A DNA stretch of 64,000 bases, from contig CALKGG010000109.1 of NCBI GenBank assembly GCA_938084885.1, positions 1 through 64,000 of the forward strand, written 5' to 3'. Source of the stretch: an uncultured Acidimicrobiales bacterium. GTDB lineage: Bacteria; Actinomycetota; Acidimicrobiia; Acidimicrobiales; SHLQ01. Shown piece by piece: positions 1-8,101 of the stretch; position 1 is the first letter of the stretch, and every line of letters begins with the position of its first letter. The position numbers and the translations under genes were made by a program. The notes under the pieces were generated by a model. The model was not told where the DNA came from and made no database searches. It saw nothing but the letters and a program-made list of their open reading frames with translations.

Positions 1-510
1 GTCCGCAATGGTCCCCCGCCGTGAGCCAGGGGTGCAGTGCGCTTCGGCTGGCAACGATTGAGCACATGCGGTGACGAGCTCGAGCTGTGATGGCGTCAGC
101 GGGTCAACACGCCAGGTGTCGAAACCCTTTGGGCTGATCCACGGCAACACCCGGCCCTCAGCAATGAACGTCAGCGCAGTGCGAACAACCCCGGCCCACG
201 CGTGTGTCGACCGGCTAGCCGCGAACGACTTCGGCAGGTGCGCCACCGCATCGATGAGTGCTGCCATCGGCACACGACGAGCGCTGATCTGTTCGACGGT
301 TGTTCCTCGTTTGGCGGGAACGGTCAAGCTGACCTGAACCGTCTCGAACTCGTCGACGCCACTCGATGGTTCTTCGTGGCCTTGTCGTTCCTCGTCGAAC
401 AACCCGCCCTGGTCGAGTGGGTCCCAAAGGGCAAACCACGAATCCCTCGGGACGTCGCCGGGAATGAAGGTCAGGTTGCCATCGAGACGCACCGAAAGAG
501 CATAGCCCAT
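1..510 (-). CDS. SNF2-family helicase, N-terminal part (runs off the window)
   Basis: Reading the minus strand from an ATG at 510 gives 170 codons without a stop to the window edge, so the gene is partial at its 3' end. The visible protein has none of the ATPase motifs, which would lie further on. Its segment EGRVLPWISPKGFDTWRV resembles the N-terminal accessory region of actinobacterial SNF2 helicases (HelZ/Rv2101 type), where a similar 'RGRVLP' stretch occurs. A purine-rich GGGGAACAG lies about 10 nt before the ATG. The helicase assignment is inference from this partial resemblance; an unrelated protein of unknown function remains possible. Confidence 0.5.
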   Translation of the reverse strand, partial: MGYALSVRLDGNLTFIPGDVPRDSWFALWDPLDQGGLFDEERQGHEEPSSGVDEFETVQVSLTVPAKRGTTVEQISARRVPMAALIDAVAHLPKSFAASRSTHAWAGVVRTALTFIAEGRVLPWISPKGFDTWRVDPLTPSQLELVTACAQSLPAEAHCTPGSRRGTIAD

Positions 511-558
511 TTAGCGAACACCTGTTCCCCAGCGGGGCAGTGGGGGCGTAAGAGCTAA

Positions 559-843
559 TCACATCCGACTGCGACGGAGCGCCGACCGCGCCGCCAAAAA
601 CCCTACTGGTACGAGAACGATTAGTGCCGAAACAAACAAGCCGATACCGCCATAGACCCATCCAATAGCGCAGACGGGACCAACGCAGTTATCGCTCTCT
701 AATGCAGACAAAACGATCAACCCGAGACTCATCAGTGCAAGCGCAACACCAAAGGCTAGGAAGAGTCCCAGAATCAGAACCACCGAACCACGCAGTCCTG
801 CGGTCAGTCCCTGTTCTCTCGGAACATACCAACGGCGCACCAT
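559..843 (-). CDS. small two-TM membrane protein, unknown function
   Basis: A 94-aa protein starting at the ATG at 843. It has two clear hydrophobic segments (about residues 18-46 and 61-84), each followed by basic residues, and a pair of cysteines (CVGPVC) in the loop between them that could form a disulfide on the outer face. A longer in-frame reading up to 1191 is possible, but it would run through the divergent gene at 878-1258. It lies 48 bp upstream of the helicase gene on the same strand and may be co-transcribed with it. I do not recognise a family. Confidence 0.55.
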   Translation of the reverse strand: MVRRWYVPREQGLTAGLRGSVVLILGLFLAFGVALALMSLGLIVLSALESDNCVGPVCAIGWVYGGIGLFVSALIVLVPVGFLAARSALRRSRM

Positions 844-877
844 GCCGTCATTATCGTCACTGGTGTACGTTGACGCA

Positions 878-1258
878 ATGCGCGCTATCAAGGTCGATGA
901 CCGACCGTTTGACTTCACGCCGATCGAGACTTCGGACCTGCCAGCGACACCTACCCGAGACCGCAACATCGCAGCCTCGGCCTGGGTCGAAGCACCGGCG
1001 GAGCTGCTCGCACTCGGCGAGCCGCTTGGCATCACAGCCGAAGCAACAGCATTTAAGCGACGCATTGGTGAATGGTTGTTGTGGCGCGCTGGGCCAGCCC
1101 GTGGCCCGGCGAGGTATCTCGCAATCGACAGCCGAGACCTCACGCAGATGCACACCTTTACCTTGGAAGCCGATGGCTCACACCACGGCATTGGTCCAAC
1201 AGGTGTTGCTCACGATCGCTTTCGCAGCTTCAAAGAAGACCTACTCGGCCGAACATGA
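878..1258 (+). CDS. hypothetical protein, cytosolic
   Basis: A 126-aa soluble protein with no signal peptide or membrane segment. The start is uncertain: ATG 878 is chosen because ATG 842 would overlap the start codon of the divergent membrane gene; neither has a clear ribosome site. The C-terminal half, containing the motifs GEWLLWRAG and AIDSRDLTQMHTF and ending RFRSFKEDLLGRT, looks like a real folded domain, and codon use fits the neighbours. No family is recognised. The following 176 bp up to the MFS gene hold nothing I can identify. Confidence 0.5.
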   Translation: MRAIKVDDRPFDFTPIETSDLPATPTRDRNIAASAWVEAPAELLALGEPLGITAEATAFKRRIGEWLLWRAGPARGPARYLAIDSRDLTQMHTFTLEADGSHHGIGPTGVAHDRFRSFKEDLLGRT

Positions 1259-1434
1259 CGAGTCGGGTGTGAACTGACGGTCAACCCAAACTGAGTGTTC
1301 GCAGATTGAGCGCAACCTCAGTGCTCATTGCCGAATCGACACCAGTTGTATGGAAGTCGAAACGGGCTAGAGCGGCAAGGCTTTGCAGATGCAACCGGTC
1401 ACTGTTCACCCGGTCGGGGCTGTGCGGGTAGCGT

Positions 1435-2694
1435 GTGCCGGTGACGGAGCCCACCTATAGCCGCGAGGACGTTCACCGGCGGACGCTGCGGGTCCTTTGG
1501 GCCTCGGCGGTGCTCAGCCGGGGCGCGTTTTCATCGATGTTCCCAGTTTCGGTGCTCGCCATCAAAGAAATTCTCGGGTCCTCTACTTGGGCCGGGCTCA
1601 GCACTGGCTTCAGCACTGCTGGGTCCGCGCTGTGTGCGGCTTGGCTTGCGGTCTTCATGCAACGAAACGGCCGCGCCCCGGGCCTGACACGCGGCTTTGC
1701 AGCTGCAGCTCTCGGCGGTGTCATCGCGATTGTGGCTATCCAGCTGTCGTCACTGCCGATATTTCTCGCAGCGATGCTCCTGATTGGCGCTGGCTCAGGA
1801 GCGGGGAACCTTTCGCGCTACGCAGCTGCCGACCTCGCAAGCGAAGAGCGGCGCTCAAGGGAGATCAGTACGGTGATCTTCGCTTCGACATTCGGGGCGG
1901 TGATCTTCCCGCTCTTCATCGGCTTCGCTGGCGACATTGCCGAAGCGGCGTCTCTCGACAAGAACGCTGGCGGCTTTGCAATGTCGATCATTCTCGCTGC
2001 CCTCGCCGCTGCGGCGATTTGGCTTTTCATGCGCCCGGACCCGCTGGTGGTGGCCGGTGGCGTCGACCCAGATGCAACGAGAAAGAACGCGACCCCCTTC
2101 TTCGAAGCTGTCTCTATAGCAATGAACCGGCCGCTCGCTCGACTGGCCTTCTTCGCTCTGGTAATTGGCCAGGCAGTCATGGTTGGGGTGATGGCGATGA
2201 CGCCGCTTCACATGGATGCTCACGGGCATAGCAATGGCATCATCGGTGCGGTGATATCGGCGCACACGGCCGGAATGTTTGCACTCGCCCCCATCGCTGG
2301 GTGGATCTCCGATAACCGAGGCCGTGTGCCAACCATTGCCTTGGGCGGTCTCACCCTGGTGCTGGCAACATCGCTTACGTCATTGGCTGGCGACGCGTCC
2401 GAGGCGTTGATGTTCCCCGGACTGTTCCTGCTCGGCTTGGGCTGGAGCTTCACGATCGTGGCTGGGTCTGCCCTCCTCACCGAGTCGGTGGAAGTAGGCG
2501 ATCGAGTTGCTGTCCAAGGAGCCGCCGACATGGCAACCAACGTTGCCAGCGGCACCGGAGCGCTTGCGTCGGGGCTCGTCCTTTCGATGTCGGGGTTCCA
2601 CACGCTTTCCTTCATCGCCATGGCCGCGGCCGGCCTGTTGTTGGTTTCCGCCTACTTCCAGTTCAAACTGTCGAGTAACGCGAGAAGGGTTTGA
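1435..2694 (+). CDS. MFS transporter
   Basis: A 419-aa integral membrane protein with about 12 hydrophobic segments in two sets of six, the usual length and layout of a major facilitator superfamily drug/metabolite exporter. The motif WISDNRGRVP in the second half matches the conserved cytoplasmic loop after TM8 (a copy of the TM2-TM3 loop motif). The start is GTG 1435, with a second in-frame GTG at 1441. The gene stands alone; the neighbours give no clue to the substrate. Confidence 0.8.
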   Translation: MPVTEPTYSREDVHRRTLRVLWASAVLSRGAFSSMFPVSVLAIKEILGSSTWAGLSTGFSTAGSALCAAWLAVFMQRNGRAPGLTRGFAAAALGGVIAIVAIQLSSLPIFLAAMLLIGAGSGAGNLSRYAAADLASEERRSREISTVIFASTFGAVIFPLFIGFAGDIAEAASLDKNAGGFAMSIILAALAAAAIWLFMRPDPLVVAGGVDPDATRKNATPFFEAVSIAMNRPLARLAFFALVIGQAVMVGVMAMTPLHMDAHGHSNGIIGAVISAHTAGMFALAPIAGWISDNRGRVPTIALGGLTLVLATSLTSLAGDASEALMFPGLFLLGLGWSFTIVAGSALLTESVEVGDRVAVQGAADMATNVASGTGALASGLVLSMSGFHTLSFIAMAAAGLLLVSAYFQFKLSSNARRV

Positions 2695-2727
2695 CGACCA
2701 CGACAGATCGCGGTGTAGAGCGACGAA

Positions 2728-3090
2728 CTAGATGTGATCTTTCGATGCCGGGGCGCGCTCGCTGTCGCCCGAGTTTGGTTCGCCCTTGGGCTCGATCAAG
2801 AGGACCTTTGCTTCCTTGACGGCGCGCGGCCGGTGAAGAACGCCCGCCGGAACGATTACCATCTCGCCGGCGCCAAAGGTGACGCTGTCGTCGTCGGCGT
2901 AGTCCATCGTGACTTCGCCTTCGAGAACGAGAAAGAAGTCGTCGGTGTCGTCGTGGGTGTGGAAGTCGTATTCGCCTTGGATCTTGACCACCATCACGTC
3001 GTTATTGTTGTAACTCGCAACCACCTTCGGATCCCAATGGGTGTCGAACAGTTCGAGCTTGTCAGCGAGGTTGACTTTGTGGGTCGGCAT
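2728..3090 (-). CDS. cupin-domain protein
   Basis: A 120-aa single-domain cupin. Residues about 40-60 carry a typical metal-binding motif 1 (DFHTHDDTDDFF, with the usual Glu replaced by Asp) and residues 70-88 carry motif 2 (GAGEMVIVPAGVLHRP, with the His). Small cupins of this kind bind one metal ion and serve as isomerases, dioxygenases or ligand sensors; the substrate cannot be told from the sequence. The C-terminal 15 residues are charged and probably disordered. It is convergent with the MFS gene (33 bp apart). Confidence 0.75.
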   Translation of the reverse strand: MPTHKVNLADKLELFDTHWDPKVVASYNNNDVMVVKIQGEYDFHTHDDTDDFFLVLEGEVTMDYADDDSVTFGAGEMVIVPAGVLHRPRAVKEAKVLLIEPKGEPNSGDSERAPASKDHI

Positions 3091-3182
3091 GGTGGCAGGC
3101 TATTCGATCTTCCAGGAGGAAGTCGACGCTGTGGGACACCCCTCATCCTCCATTTGGGTGGTGCAGCATCTAGTGTCGAGCT

Positions 3183-3587
3183 ATGTCTGAGCCCAACAAC
3201 GTCCTCGGGACGCCGCTAGAACTCTGCAGTAGCGATCCAATGACCGGCTGGTATCGAGACGGCTGCTGCAACACCGATCCCGGCGACGCCGGCAGTCACA
3301 CCATCTGCGCTGTCGTCACCGCTGAGTTCCTCCAGCATCAGGCGTCCATTGGAAACAACCTGGGCACACCAGCGCCTCAGTTTGGCTTTCCCGGGTTGAA
3401 ACCCGGTGACCGCTGGTGCGTCACCGCAGCGAACTGGTTGCGCGCGCATATGGACGGTGTCGCCGCGCCGGTCGTTCTTGCGAGCACCCACGAACTCGCC
3501 ACCCAAATCGTTCCGCTTGAGATCTTGAAGGAACACGCCGTCGACGTCCCGGCAGATGCAACGGCGCTGCTCGACGAACCCGAATAG
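3183..3587 (+). CDS. DUF2237 family protein
   Basis: A 134-aa protein that covers the whole length of the DUF2237 family. Characteristic stretches are NVLGTPLELCS near the N-terminus, TGWYRDGCC, HTICAVVTAEFL, GLKPGDRWCVTAANWLRA, and the end 'EILKEHAVDVP'. The family is widespread in bacteria and some plants and has no established function; the conserved cysteines suggest a metal or redox role, which is speculation. It is a single gene transcribed away from the cupin gene. Confidence 0.8.
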   Translation: MSEPNNVLGTPLELCSSDPMTGWYRDGCCNTDPGDAGSHTICAVVTAEFLQHQASIGNNLGTPAPQFGFPGLKPGDRWCVTAANWLRAHMDGVAAPVVLASTHELATQIVPLEILKEHAVDVPADATALLDEPE

Positions 3588-3661
3588 GAGCGGGTACTAC
3601 CGAGCCCGCCCGCCTGTCTCGTGTGCTAGGGAGCGGTTCGGCACTGAACGCAGCTCGGGTT

Positions 3662-3689
3662 TGCCTCGAGCAAGAGTTTGGATATAGTT
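3662..3689 (+). promoter_or_regulatory. putative promoter of the ABM-MarR operon
   Basis: A TTGCCT hexamer (3662-3667) and a TATAGT hexamer (3684-3689) with a 16-bp spacer resemble -35 and -10 elements of a housekeeping promoter. They lie 43 bp before the ATG of the ABM gene and abut the repeated ACGTACGCC element. The assignment is from pattern only. Confidence 0.35.
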
Positions 3690-3690
3690 G

Positions 3691-3715
3691 CGTACGCCAC
3701 TATTACGTACGCCAT
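3691..3715 (+). promoter_or_regulatory. putative MarR operator: two CGTACGCCA copies
   Basis: The 9-mer CGTACGCCA occurs at 3692-3700 and again at 3707-3715, 15 bp apart. The first copy sits in the 8-bp palindrome GCGTACGC. The pair lies immediately downstream of the putative -10 box and ahead of an operon that encodes a MarR regulator, the position expected for an autorepression site. Binding by that regulator is inferred. Confidence 0.4.
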
Positions 3716-3732
3716 GAAAGAGGTAATGCACG

Positions 3733-4032
3733 ATGTTGACCGCACGAGTACAAGTCACTGCAACCAACGAGGGCCGCCAGACCCTCGTCGACACCCTGAC
3801 CACCGAAGCCGGACGCATCCAGTCCCTGTTCGATGGCTGCGAACTCTTCGTTGTCTCGGTCGATACCAGCAACCCGAACAGCGTGATGATCGCCGAAGAA
3901 TGGTCAACGAAGGAACACTTCGAGGCCTACACGACATCGGATCACTTCAAACAGACCATGGCCGCTGTCGGGCCATGTCTCGCTGGCCCACCAAACTCGG
4001 CCTACTACGTCGGCGAGCGCGTCGGCCCGTGA
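3733..4032 (+). CDS. antibiotic biosynthesis monooxygenase (ABM/YgiN-like)
   Basis: A 99-aa ferredoxin-like alpha/beta barrel protein of the ABM family. Visible landmarks are the first strand MLTARVQVTATN, the helix REGRQTL..., the strand ELFVVSVDTSNPNSVMIAEEW and the helix with HFEAYTTSDHFKQTM. Family members are cofactor-free monooxygenases or quinone/heme-degrading enzymes acting as dimers. It has an AGAGG ribosome site about 8 nt before the ATG. Its stop overlaps the GTG of the MarR gene by 4 bp, so the enzyme is probably under control of that regulator, possibly in a response to quinones or electrophiles. Confidence 0.75.
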   Translation: MLTARVQVTATNEGRQTLVDTLTTEAGRIQSLFDGCELFVVSVDTSNPNSVMIAEEWSTKEHFEAYTTSDHFKQTMAAVGPCLAGPPNSAYYVGERVGP

Positions 4033-4532
4033 CCTCCGCGTCCATGCCAGCGGCGGCTGCGGCGAGCATCCATGAATCCGAACGCCTCGACCACGCCGTT
4101 GCCTATCGGCTACATCGCACGAACCGACTCCTCGTCACGCACCTCGCTCGATTCCTCGAGACCAGCCAGCACGGGCTGACACCAGAGAAATGGTTTGTCC
4201 TCGCTCGAATCCGAGACGACGGACCAATGCGCCAGGTCGAGCTCACCGACACCGCACTCGAAGACGCACCAAATGTCAGCCGGTTGGTCGAAAGCTTGGT
4301 CGCTGCTGGCCTCGTAGAGCGTGCACCAGACCCCGGCGACCGCCGGAGTCGCATCTTGCAGGTCACCAACCGCGGCGCAGCAGTTGCTAACGAACTCAGC
4401 GAGAAGGCCATCGACGTGCGCCGTCGCGTCTTCGAAGGCTTCAGCGAAGCCGACCTACACGCGTTGACCTCGGCGCTCGACCGCCTCGAGGCAAATGTTC
4501 GGCCGGGCCTCATGGAGAACCCATCCAACTGA
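4029..4532 (+). CDS. MarR-family transcriptional regulator
   Basis: A 167-aa winged-helix regulator. The start is the GTG at 4029, inside the GTGA overlap with the stop of the ABM gene; ATG 4044 is an alternative. The recognition region reads DAPNVSRLVESLVAAGLVER, and the wing is the typical D-P-GDRRSRILQVTNRG. Long N- and C-terminal helices would form the dimer interface. MarR proteins usually repress their own operon and release DNA on binding phenolic or oxidant ligands. A repeated element in the operon promoter (3692-3715) is a candidate site. Confidence 0.85.
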   Translation: MTSASMPAAAAASIHESERLDHAVAYRLHRTNRLLVTHLARFLETSQHGLTPEKWFVLARIRDDGPMRQVELTDTALEDAPNVSRLVESLVAAGLVERAPDPGDRRSRILQVTNRGAAVANELSEKAIDVRRRVFEGFSEADLHALTSALDRLEANVRPGLMENPSN

Positions 4533-4546
4533 CCCAGCGGCCTGAG

Positions 4547-4576
4547 TGCGTACCGAGATGTTCATCTCGATACGCA
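4547..4576 (+). terminator. putative terminator hairpin after the marR gene
   Basis: A 14-bp stem (4547-4560 pairing with 4563-4576, one mismatch, 2-nt tight loop) lies 15 bp after the marR stop. It is followed by a moderately T-rich tract, GTTGTTCATCCCGTTTC. It would end the ABM-MarR transcript. Confidence 0.45.
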
Positions 4577-4629
4577 GTTGTTCATCCCGTTTCGGAATTG
4601 TTGGAGGCGACCACCGGCTTCTATGACCC

Positions 4630-5118
4630 ATGACACATCGCAACCCAATCTCGTACATGGCCATCGCCGGCCTCGCACTGGTCGGCATCTACGCCTCGAT
4701 CCTCGTGGCCTTCTCGGGCGCACTCACCAGCGCACAACTTGATCAAGCCCGAGCGACTACGGTCGAGTTCGCAACCAACGCCTTTGTTCGCGAAGACGTT
4801 CCGCGTGCTGGAAGCTTCGTCGGCACCGACGAATTCACCATCTCAGGAGAGGCCGTCGTCCTCAGCACCGACGGCTCGGCGCAACGAACACTCCGATTCA
4901 CCGAGGACTTTCGAACCGACCGCAGCTCGCGTGTCGAGGTCGTGCTACGGGCAGAGAACGGCAACATCGTCAGCCTCGGCGACCTCCAGCTCGCGATTGG
5001 CCGCCAGCAATACGAGATCCCCGAAACCGTCGACCTCAGCGTCTTCAACCAAGTCCAGATTTGGGATTTCCGAGCAAACCAAAGCTTCGGCAGCGCAACG
5101 CTCAACTCGGTTGACTAG
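4630..5118 (+). CDS. membrane-anchored DM13-domain protein
   Basis: A 162-aa protein with one N-terminal membrane segment (about residues 8-30) that acts as signal anchor, followed by a DM13 domain covering residues about 65-158. DM13 hallmarks are visible: SGEAVVLSTDG, the strand TLRFTEDFRTDRSS, LGDLQL, and QQYEIPETVDLSVFNQVQIW, ending with FGSATL. DM13 domains occur on the cell surface and have been proposed to act in electron transfer or adhesion; no function is proven for the bacterial single-domain forms. The usual tryptophan is kept (QIWD), but the cysteine that often follows it is absent. Confidence 0.75.
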   Translation: MTHRNPISYMAIAGLALVGIYASILVAFSGALTSAQLDQARATTVEFATNAFVREDVPRAGSFVGTDEFTISGEAVVLSTDGSAQRTLRFTEDFRTDRSSRVEVVLRAENGNIVSLGDLQLAIGRQQYEIPETVDLSVFNQVQIWDFRANQSFGSATLNSVD

Positions 5119-5221
5119 CGCACCACCCATAACCTGACGACCCATGACCTGACGTCGCGTTGCACCAGCCGGCCCCCGGACGCGATTCGGCCAATGCCAA
5201 CGCTCCCGCTACTGTCCGAGC

Positions 5222-6052
5222 ATGAACGGCCCGCATGGTTCGATAACCGACACGCACACACATCTGCTCCCCGAGCGGCTCGCGCAAAAGATTCGGTCCT
5301 TCTTCGACCAACACCTCCCAGGCCAACTCGCCTACGACGCAATCAACGCCGAGGTCATCGATTCGCATGCAGCCGCCGGCGTCACCGAAATCTGGAGCCT
5401 TCCCTACGCGCACATCGGCGACATGTCGAACAAACTCAACGCCGATATGGCGCAGCTTTCGATGGCGCTAACCACGCCGCAGGTCACCGTACGGTCGGGC
5501 TGCACAACCCACCCTGACGATGACGATCCAGCAGCGGTTGTACGCACGGCAATCACCGACTACGGCGCAACCGTGTGCAAGCTCCACTGCTCAGTTGGAC
5601 GCTACGACGTAGACGACCCCCGACTCGACCCTGTCTACGACGTACTCGCCGAACTCGCCGTCCCCGTCGTGATTCACCTCGGCCATGGGGTAACGGGAAT
5701 GACCGCGACCGACGAGGTCGCACCGCTCGTCCGGGCCGCCAAGCGCCACCCCGAGGCGCGGCTGATCGCCGCCCACTGCGGACACTCCGCAGTCGACGCC
5801 GTGCTACGCGCCATGGAGGCGCACCCCAACATTTGGGCCGACACTGCCCCGGTCGTCATGGAGCCAATCGCGTTGGAAGATGCCCTGCGGGCAGGCCTGT
5901 CCGACCGGATCCTGTTTGGGAGCGACGCGCCAAATGTCGGGCTTCACCTCGACGACCAGCTCCGCCACCTACGCGAGGCCTGTACTAACCACCCCGAAGC
6001 CTTCGACAACATCACCCACGCGAATGCAAAGGCGCTCACCTCGGGGCGATAA
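5222..6052 (+). CDS. amidohydrolase family 2 metal-dependent hydrolase
   Basis: A 276-aa TIM-barrel hydrolase (Amidohydro_2/ACMSD-like). The first metal ligands are in DTHTHLLPE (H12, H14); further conserved elements are VVIHLGHG in mid-protein, AAHCGHSAVD, and the catalytic Asp in LFGSDAPNVG near the C-terminus. Such enzymes hydrolyse or decarboxylate small organic acids and lactones. Nothing in the neighbourhood reveals the substrate. The start is ATG 5222, the first residue of a stretch that matches the family N-terminus. Confidence 0.75.
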   Translation: MNGPHGSITDTHTHLLPERLAQKIRSFFDQHLPGQLAYDAINAEVIDSHAAAGVTEIWSLPYAHIGDMSNKLNADMAQLSMALTTPQVTVRSGCTTHPDDDDPAAVVRTAITDYGATVCKLHCSVGRYDVDDPRLDPVYDVLAELAVPVVIHLGHGVTGMTATDEVAPLVRAAKRHPEARLIAAHCGHSAVDAVLRAMEAHPNIWADTAPVVMEPIALEDALRAGLSDRILFGSDAPNVGLHLDDQLRHLREACTNHPEAFDNITHANAKALTSGR

Positions 6053-6154
6053 CGACCACTGGCTGGACGCTCGACCACGACCAAACCCGCCAACGGATAC
6101 CCCAATATTGGGGAGTGACATCGGCGCCGACACTCCCTACATTGAGATCTAACG

Positions 6155-6200
6155 ACGCCGTGCTTGGGATCCCGCCTCCAGGCACGGCGTTGCCCTTTTT
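6155..6200 (+). terminator. Rho-independent-type terminator between convergent genes
   Basis: A perfect 9-bp stem, ACGCCGTGC (6155-6163) with GCACGGCGT (6182-6190), contains a GGGATCCC palindrome in its loop and is followed by TGCCCTTTTTC. It sits between the amidohydrolase gene (plus) and the 114-aa gene (minus). The T tract favours termination of plus-strand transcripts. Confidence 0.65.
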
Positions 6201-6208
6201 CTTTCGAG

Positions 6209-6553
6209 TTACCGCCAGCCAAACTTGGCGGTGTGGAGCGCCTCAGCTGTCCGCTTCACGTTGCGGCCATCGAGCGCCGACACATCAGACATTGCCACCT
6301 GTTGGGTTGGATCGGCGAGCGAACACGCCAGCAGCAAAAGGAAGCGCTCACCGCGAGAACACTGGACGTCCCTTGCGACCTCCCCCGCCTCCACCCAATC
6401 AATAGACGCAGCGTCGCCATCAACGACAATCGCCCGTGAAACAAATTCGGCCCGCGTCAACCAGAACTCGGTCTCGATCAGCAGCTCGACCGCGGCCTCG
6501 CACCCCGTGCTTCCAGATGCCCATTCACCGAGCTGGTCAAAAAGTTTGGTCAC
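6209..6553 (-). CDS. hypothetical protein, cytosolic
   Basis: A 114-aa soluble, mostly helical protein with a regular amino-acid composition. Its C-terminal part, with the motifs RGERFLLLLACSLADP and VSALDGRNVKRTAEAL, has the look of a conserved helical domain. No membrane segment, signal or cysteine motif is present. The gene is convergent with the amidohydrolase gene. I do not recognise the family. Confidence 0.5.
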   Translation of the reverse strand: MTKLFDQLGEWASGSTGCEAAVELLIETEFWLTRAEFVSRAIVVDGDAASIDWVEAGEVARDVQCSRGERFLLLLACSLADPTQQVAMSDVSALDGRNVKRTAEALHTAKFGWR

Positions 6554-6813
6554 CGTCTCAACGTTCCTGATCGTCCATGGTGGTGGGGTTCCTTTCGTGA
6601 CCGATAACGTCAGGCTATTCGCATCTACCCCGCTGTCGGTCCAGATGCTGCGTGCTATTTCGCGATCGTTTCACGCTCCACCGAGCTCACCAGGACGGTG
6701 ACCGCTTCGAGTATTCTCGGCTCACCCATGGTTGCCGCGTCGAAGAATCAAACACCCTCATTGAAAGTCGAAAGGTCGGTGCGTGTCGCGACGCACGGGC
6801 GAATGTTCGCGTC

Positions 6814-8034
6814 ATGAGCCACGATCTCCTCGTGATCGGCGGTGGCGCAGCAGGCGTCTTCAGCGCCATCACCTGTGCGGAGCATTCGAATAAGTCCGTG
6901 GTCATCGTCGAAAAGACGAGTCAACTTCTCCAGAAGGTCAAGATCTCCGGCGGCGGCAGATGCAACGTCACCCATGCGTGCTTTGAACCGCGACCCCTGA
7001 GCGGACACTACCCCCGGGGCGAAAAGTCGCTGATTGGTCCCTTCAACCGCTTCGGTGCCGCCGAGACAGTCGAGTGGTTCGAGAGCCGCGGAGTCCAACT
7101 CAAGACCGAAGCCGACGGACGCATGTTCCCCAACACCGATAGCTCCCAAACAATCGTTGACGCGCTGTTGGACGCGGCTCGAACCGCTGGCGTCGCGATA
7201 CGAACCGAACAAGGTGTCAACAAAATCTCCTCCAACGGCGACGCGTTCGAGGTCGACGTAAACACCGGGAAGAGCACCAGCGCACGCAACGTGCTCATTG
7301 CAACCGGCGGCACCCGAAGCGCTGCGGGAGCCAGGCTCGCAGCGAGTCTTGGCCACCACCTGCTCCCGGCAACACCATCGCTGTTCACGTTCAAGATCGA
7401 TGACGCTCGGATCGACGGCCTCGCCGGCCTCGCCGTTCCCGATGCCGAGGTCAGAATCCACGAAAGCAAGCTCGCAAGCCAAGGCCCCGTGCTCGTCACC
7501 CACTGGGGCATGAGCGGCCCGGGCATCCTCAAGATCTCCGCATGGGGTGCACGCGAACTCGCCGAACGGAACTACACCTTCGACATCTCCGTCAACTGGC
7601 TCCCAGGCATCGACGCCGTCGCCCTCATCTCCGACCTGCGCACCAGCCGGGCCAAACAACAACTCGCCACCCGTAGTCCTGTCGACACACTCCCCAAGCG
7701 TCTGTGGCTTCGCATGCTCGCACACGCTGAAGTTCACGAGTCGACAACCTGGTCCCAGCTCGGCAAGGCCAACGCCAGAACGCTCGCAACCGAGCTCACC
7801 AACGCCACGTTTACCGTCGACGGCAAGAGTACAAACAAGGCAGAGTTCGTAACGTGTGGAGGGGTTTCACGAGACGAAATCAACTTCAAGACAATGGAAA
7901 GCAAGCTCGTCGAGGGCCTCTACTTCGCAGGCGAGGTGATCGACGTCGACGGCATCACGGGCGGATTCAATTTCCAGAACGCCTGGACAAACGGCTACCA
8001 CGCAGGAATGGCCATCGCAGCGAGCACGAGGTGA
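6814..8034 (+). CDS. BaiN/HI0933-family FAD-dependent oxidoreductase
   Basis: A 406-aa flavoprotein. The start is ATG 6814, just before the FAD-binding Rossmann motif (LLVIGGGAAGVFSA, residues 5-18); longer in-frame readings back to 6652 lack similarity to the family. Other marks are SGGGRCNVTH (residues about 47-56), FPNTDSSQTIVDAL, IATGGTRSAAGA and the C-terminal FAGEVIDVDGITGGFNFQNA, which is diagnostic for the HI0933/YhiN (COG2081) group. Members reduce unsaturated steroid or enone-type substrates in gut bacteria, but most have no known role. A palindrome GTGCGT-GTCGCG-ACGCAC (6779-6796) precedes the start and may be regulatory. Confidence 0.85.
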   Translation: MSHDLLVIGGGAAGVFSAITCAEHSNKSVVIVEKTSQLLQKVKISGGGRCNVTHACFEPRPLSGHYPRGEKSLIGPFNRFGAAETVEWFESRGVQLKTEADGRMFPNTDSSQTIVDALLDAARTAGVAIRTEQGVNKISSNGDAFEVDVNTGKSTSARNVLIATGGTRSAAGARLAASLGHHLLPATPSLFTFKIDDARIDGLAGLAVPDAEVRIHESKLASQGPVLVTHWGMSGPGILKISAWGARELAERNYTFDISVNWLPGIDAVALISDLRTSRAKQQLATRSPVDTLPKRLWLRMLAHAEVHESTTWSQLGKANARTLATELTNATFTVDGKSTNKAEFVTCGGVSRDEINFKTMESKLVEGLYFAGEVIDVDGITGGFNFQNAWTNGYHAGMAIAASTR

Positions 8035-8101
8035 CCACTGCGACTTGCCCTCGAGAGAACTATCGCTCTAGTTCCGGCAAGAACATGTCGACATTCTCAC
8101 C

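Noticed and set aside
6748-7737. 329-aa open frame on the minus strand
   Set aside because: It lies wholly over the BaiN/HI0933 flavoprotein gene, whose motifs are clear on the plus strand; the opposite reading has no family-like features.
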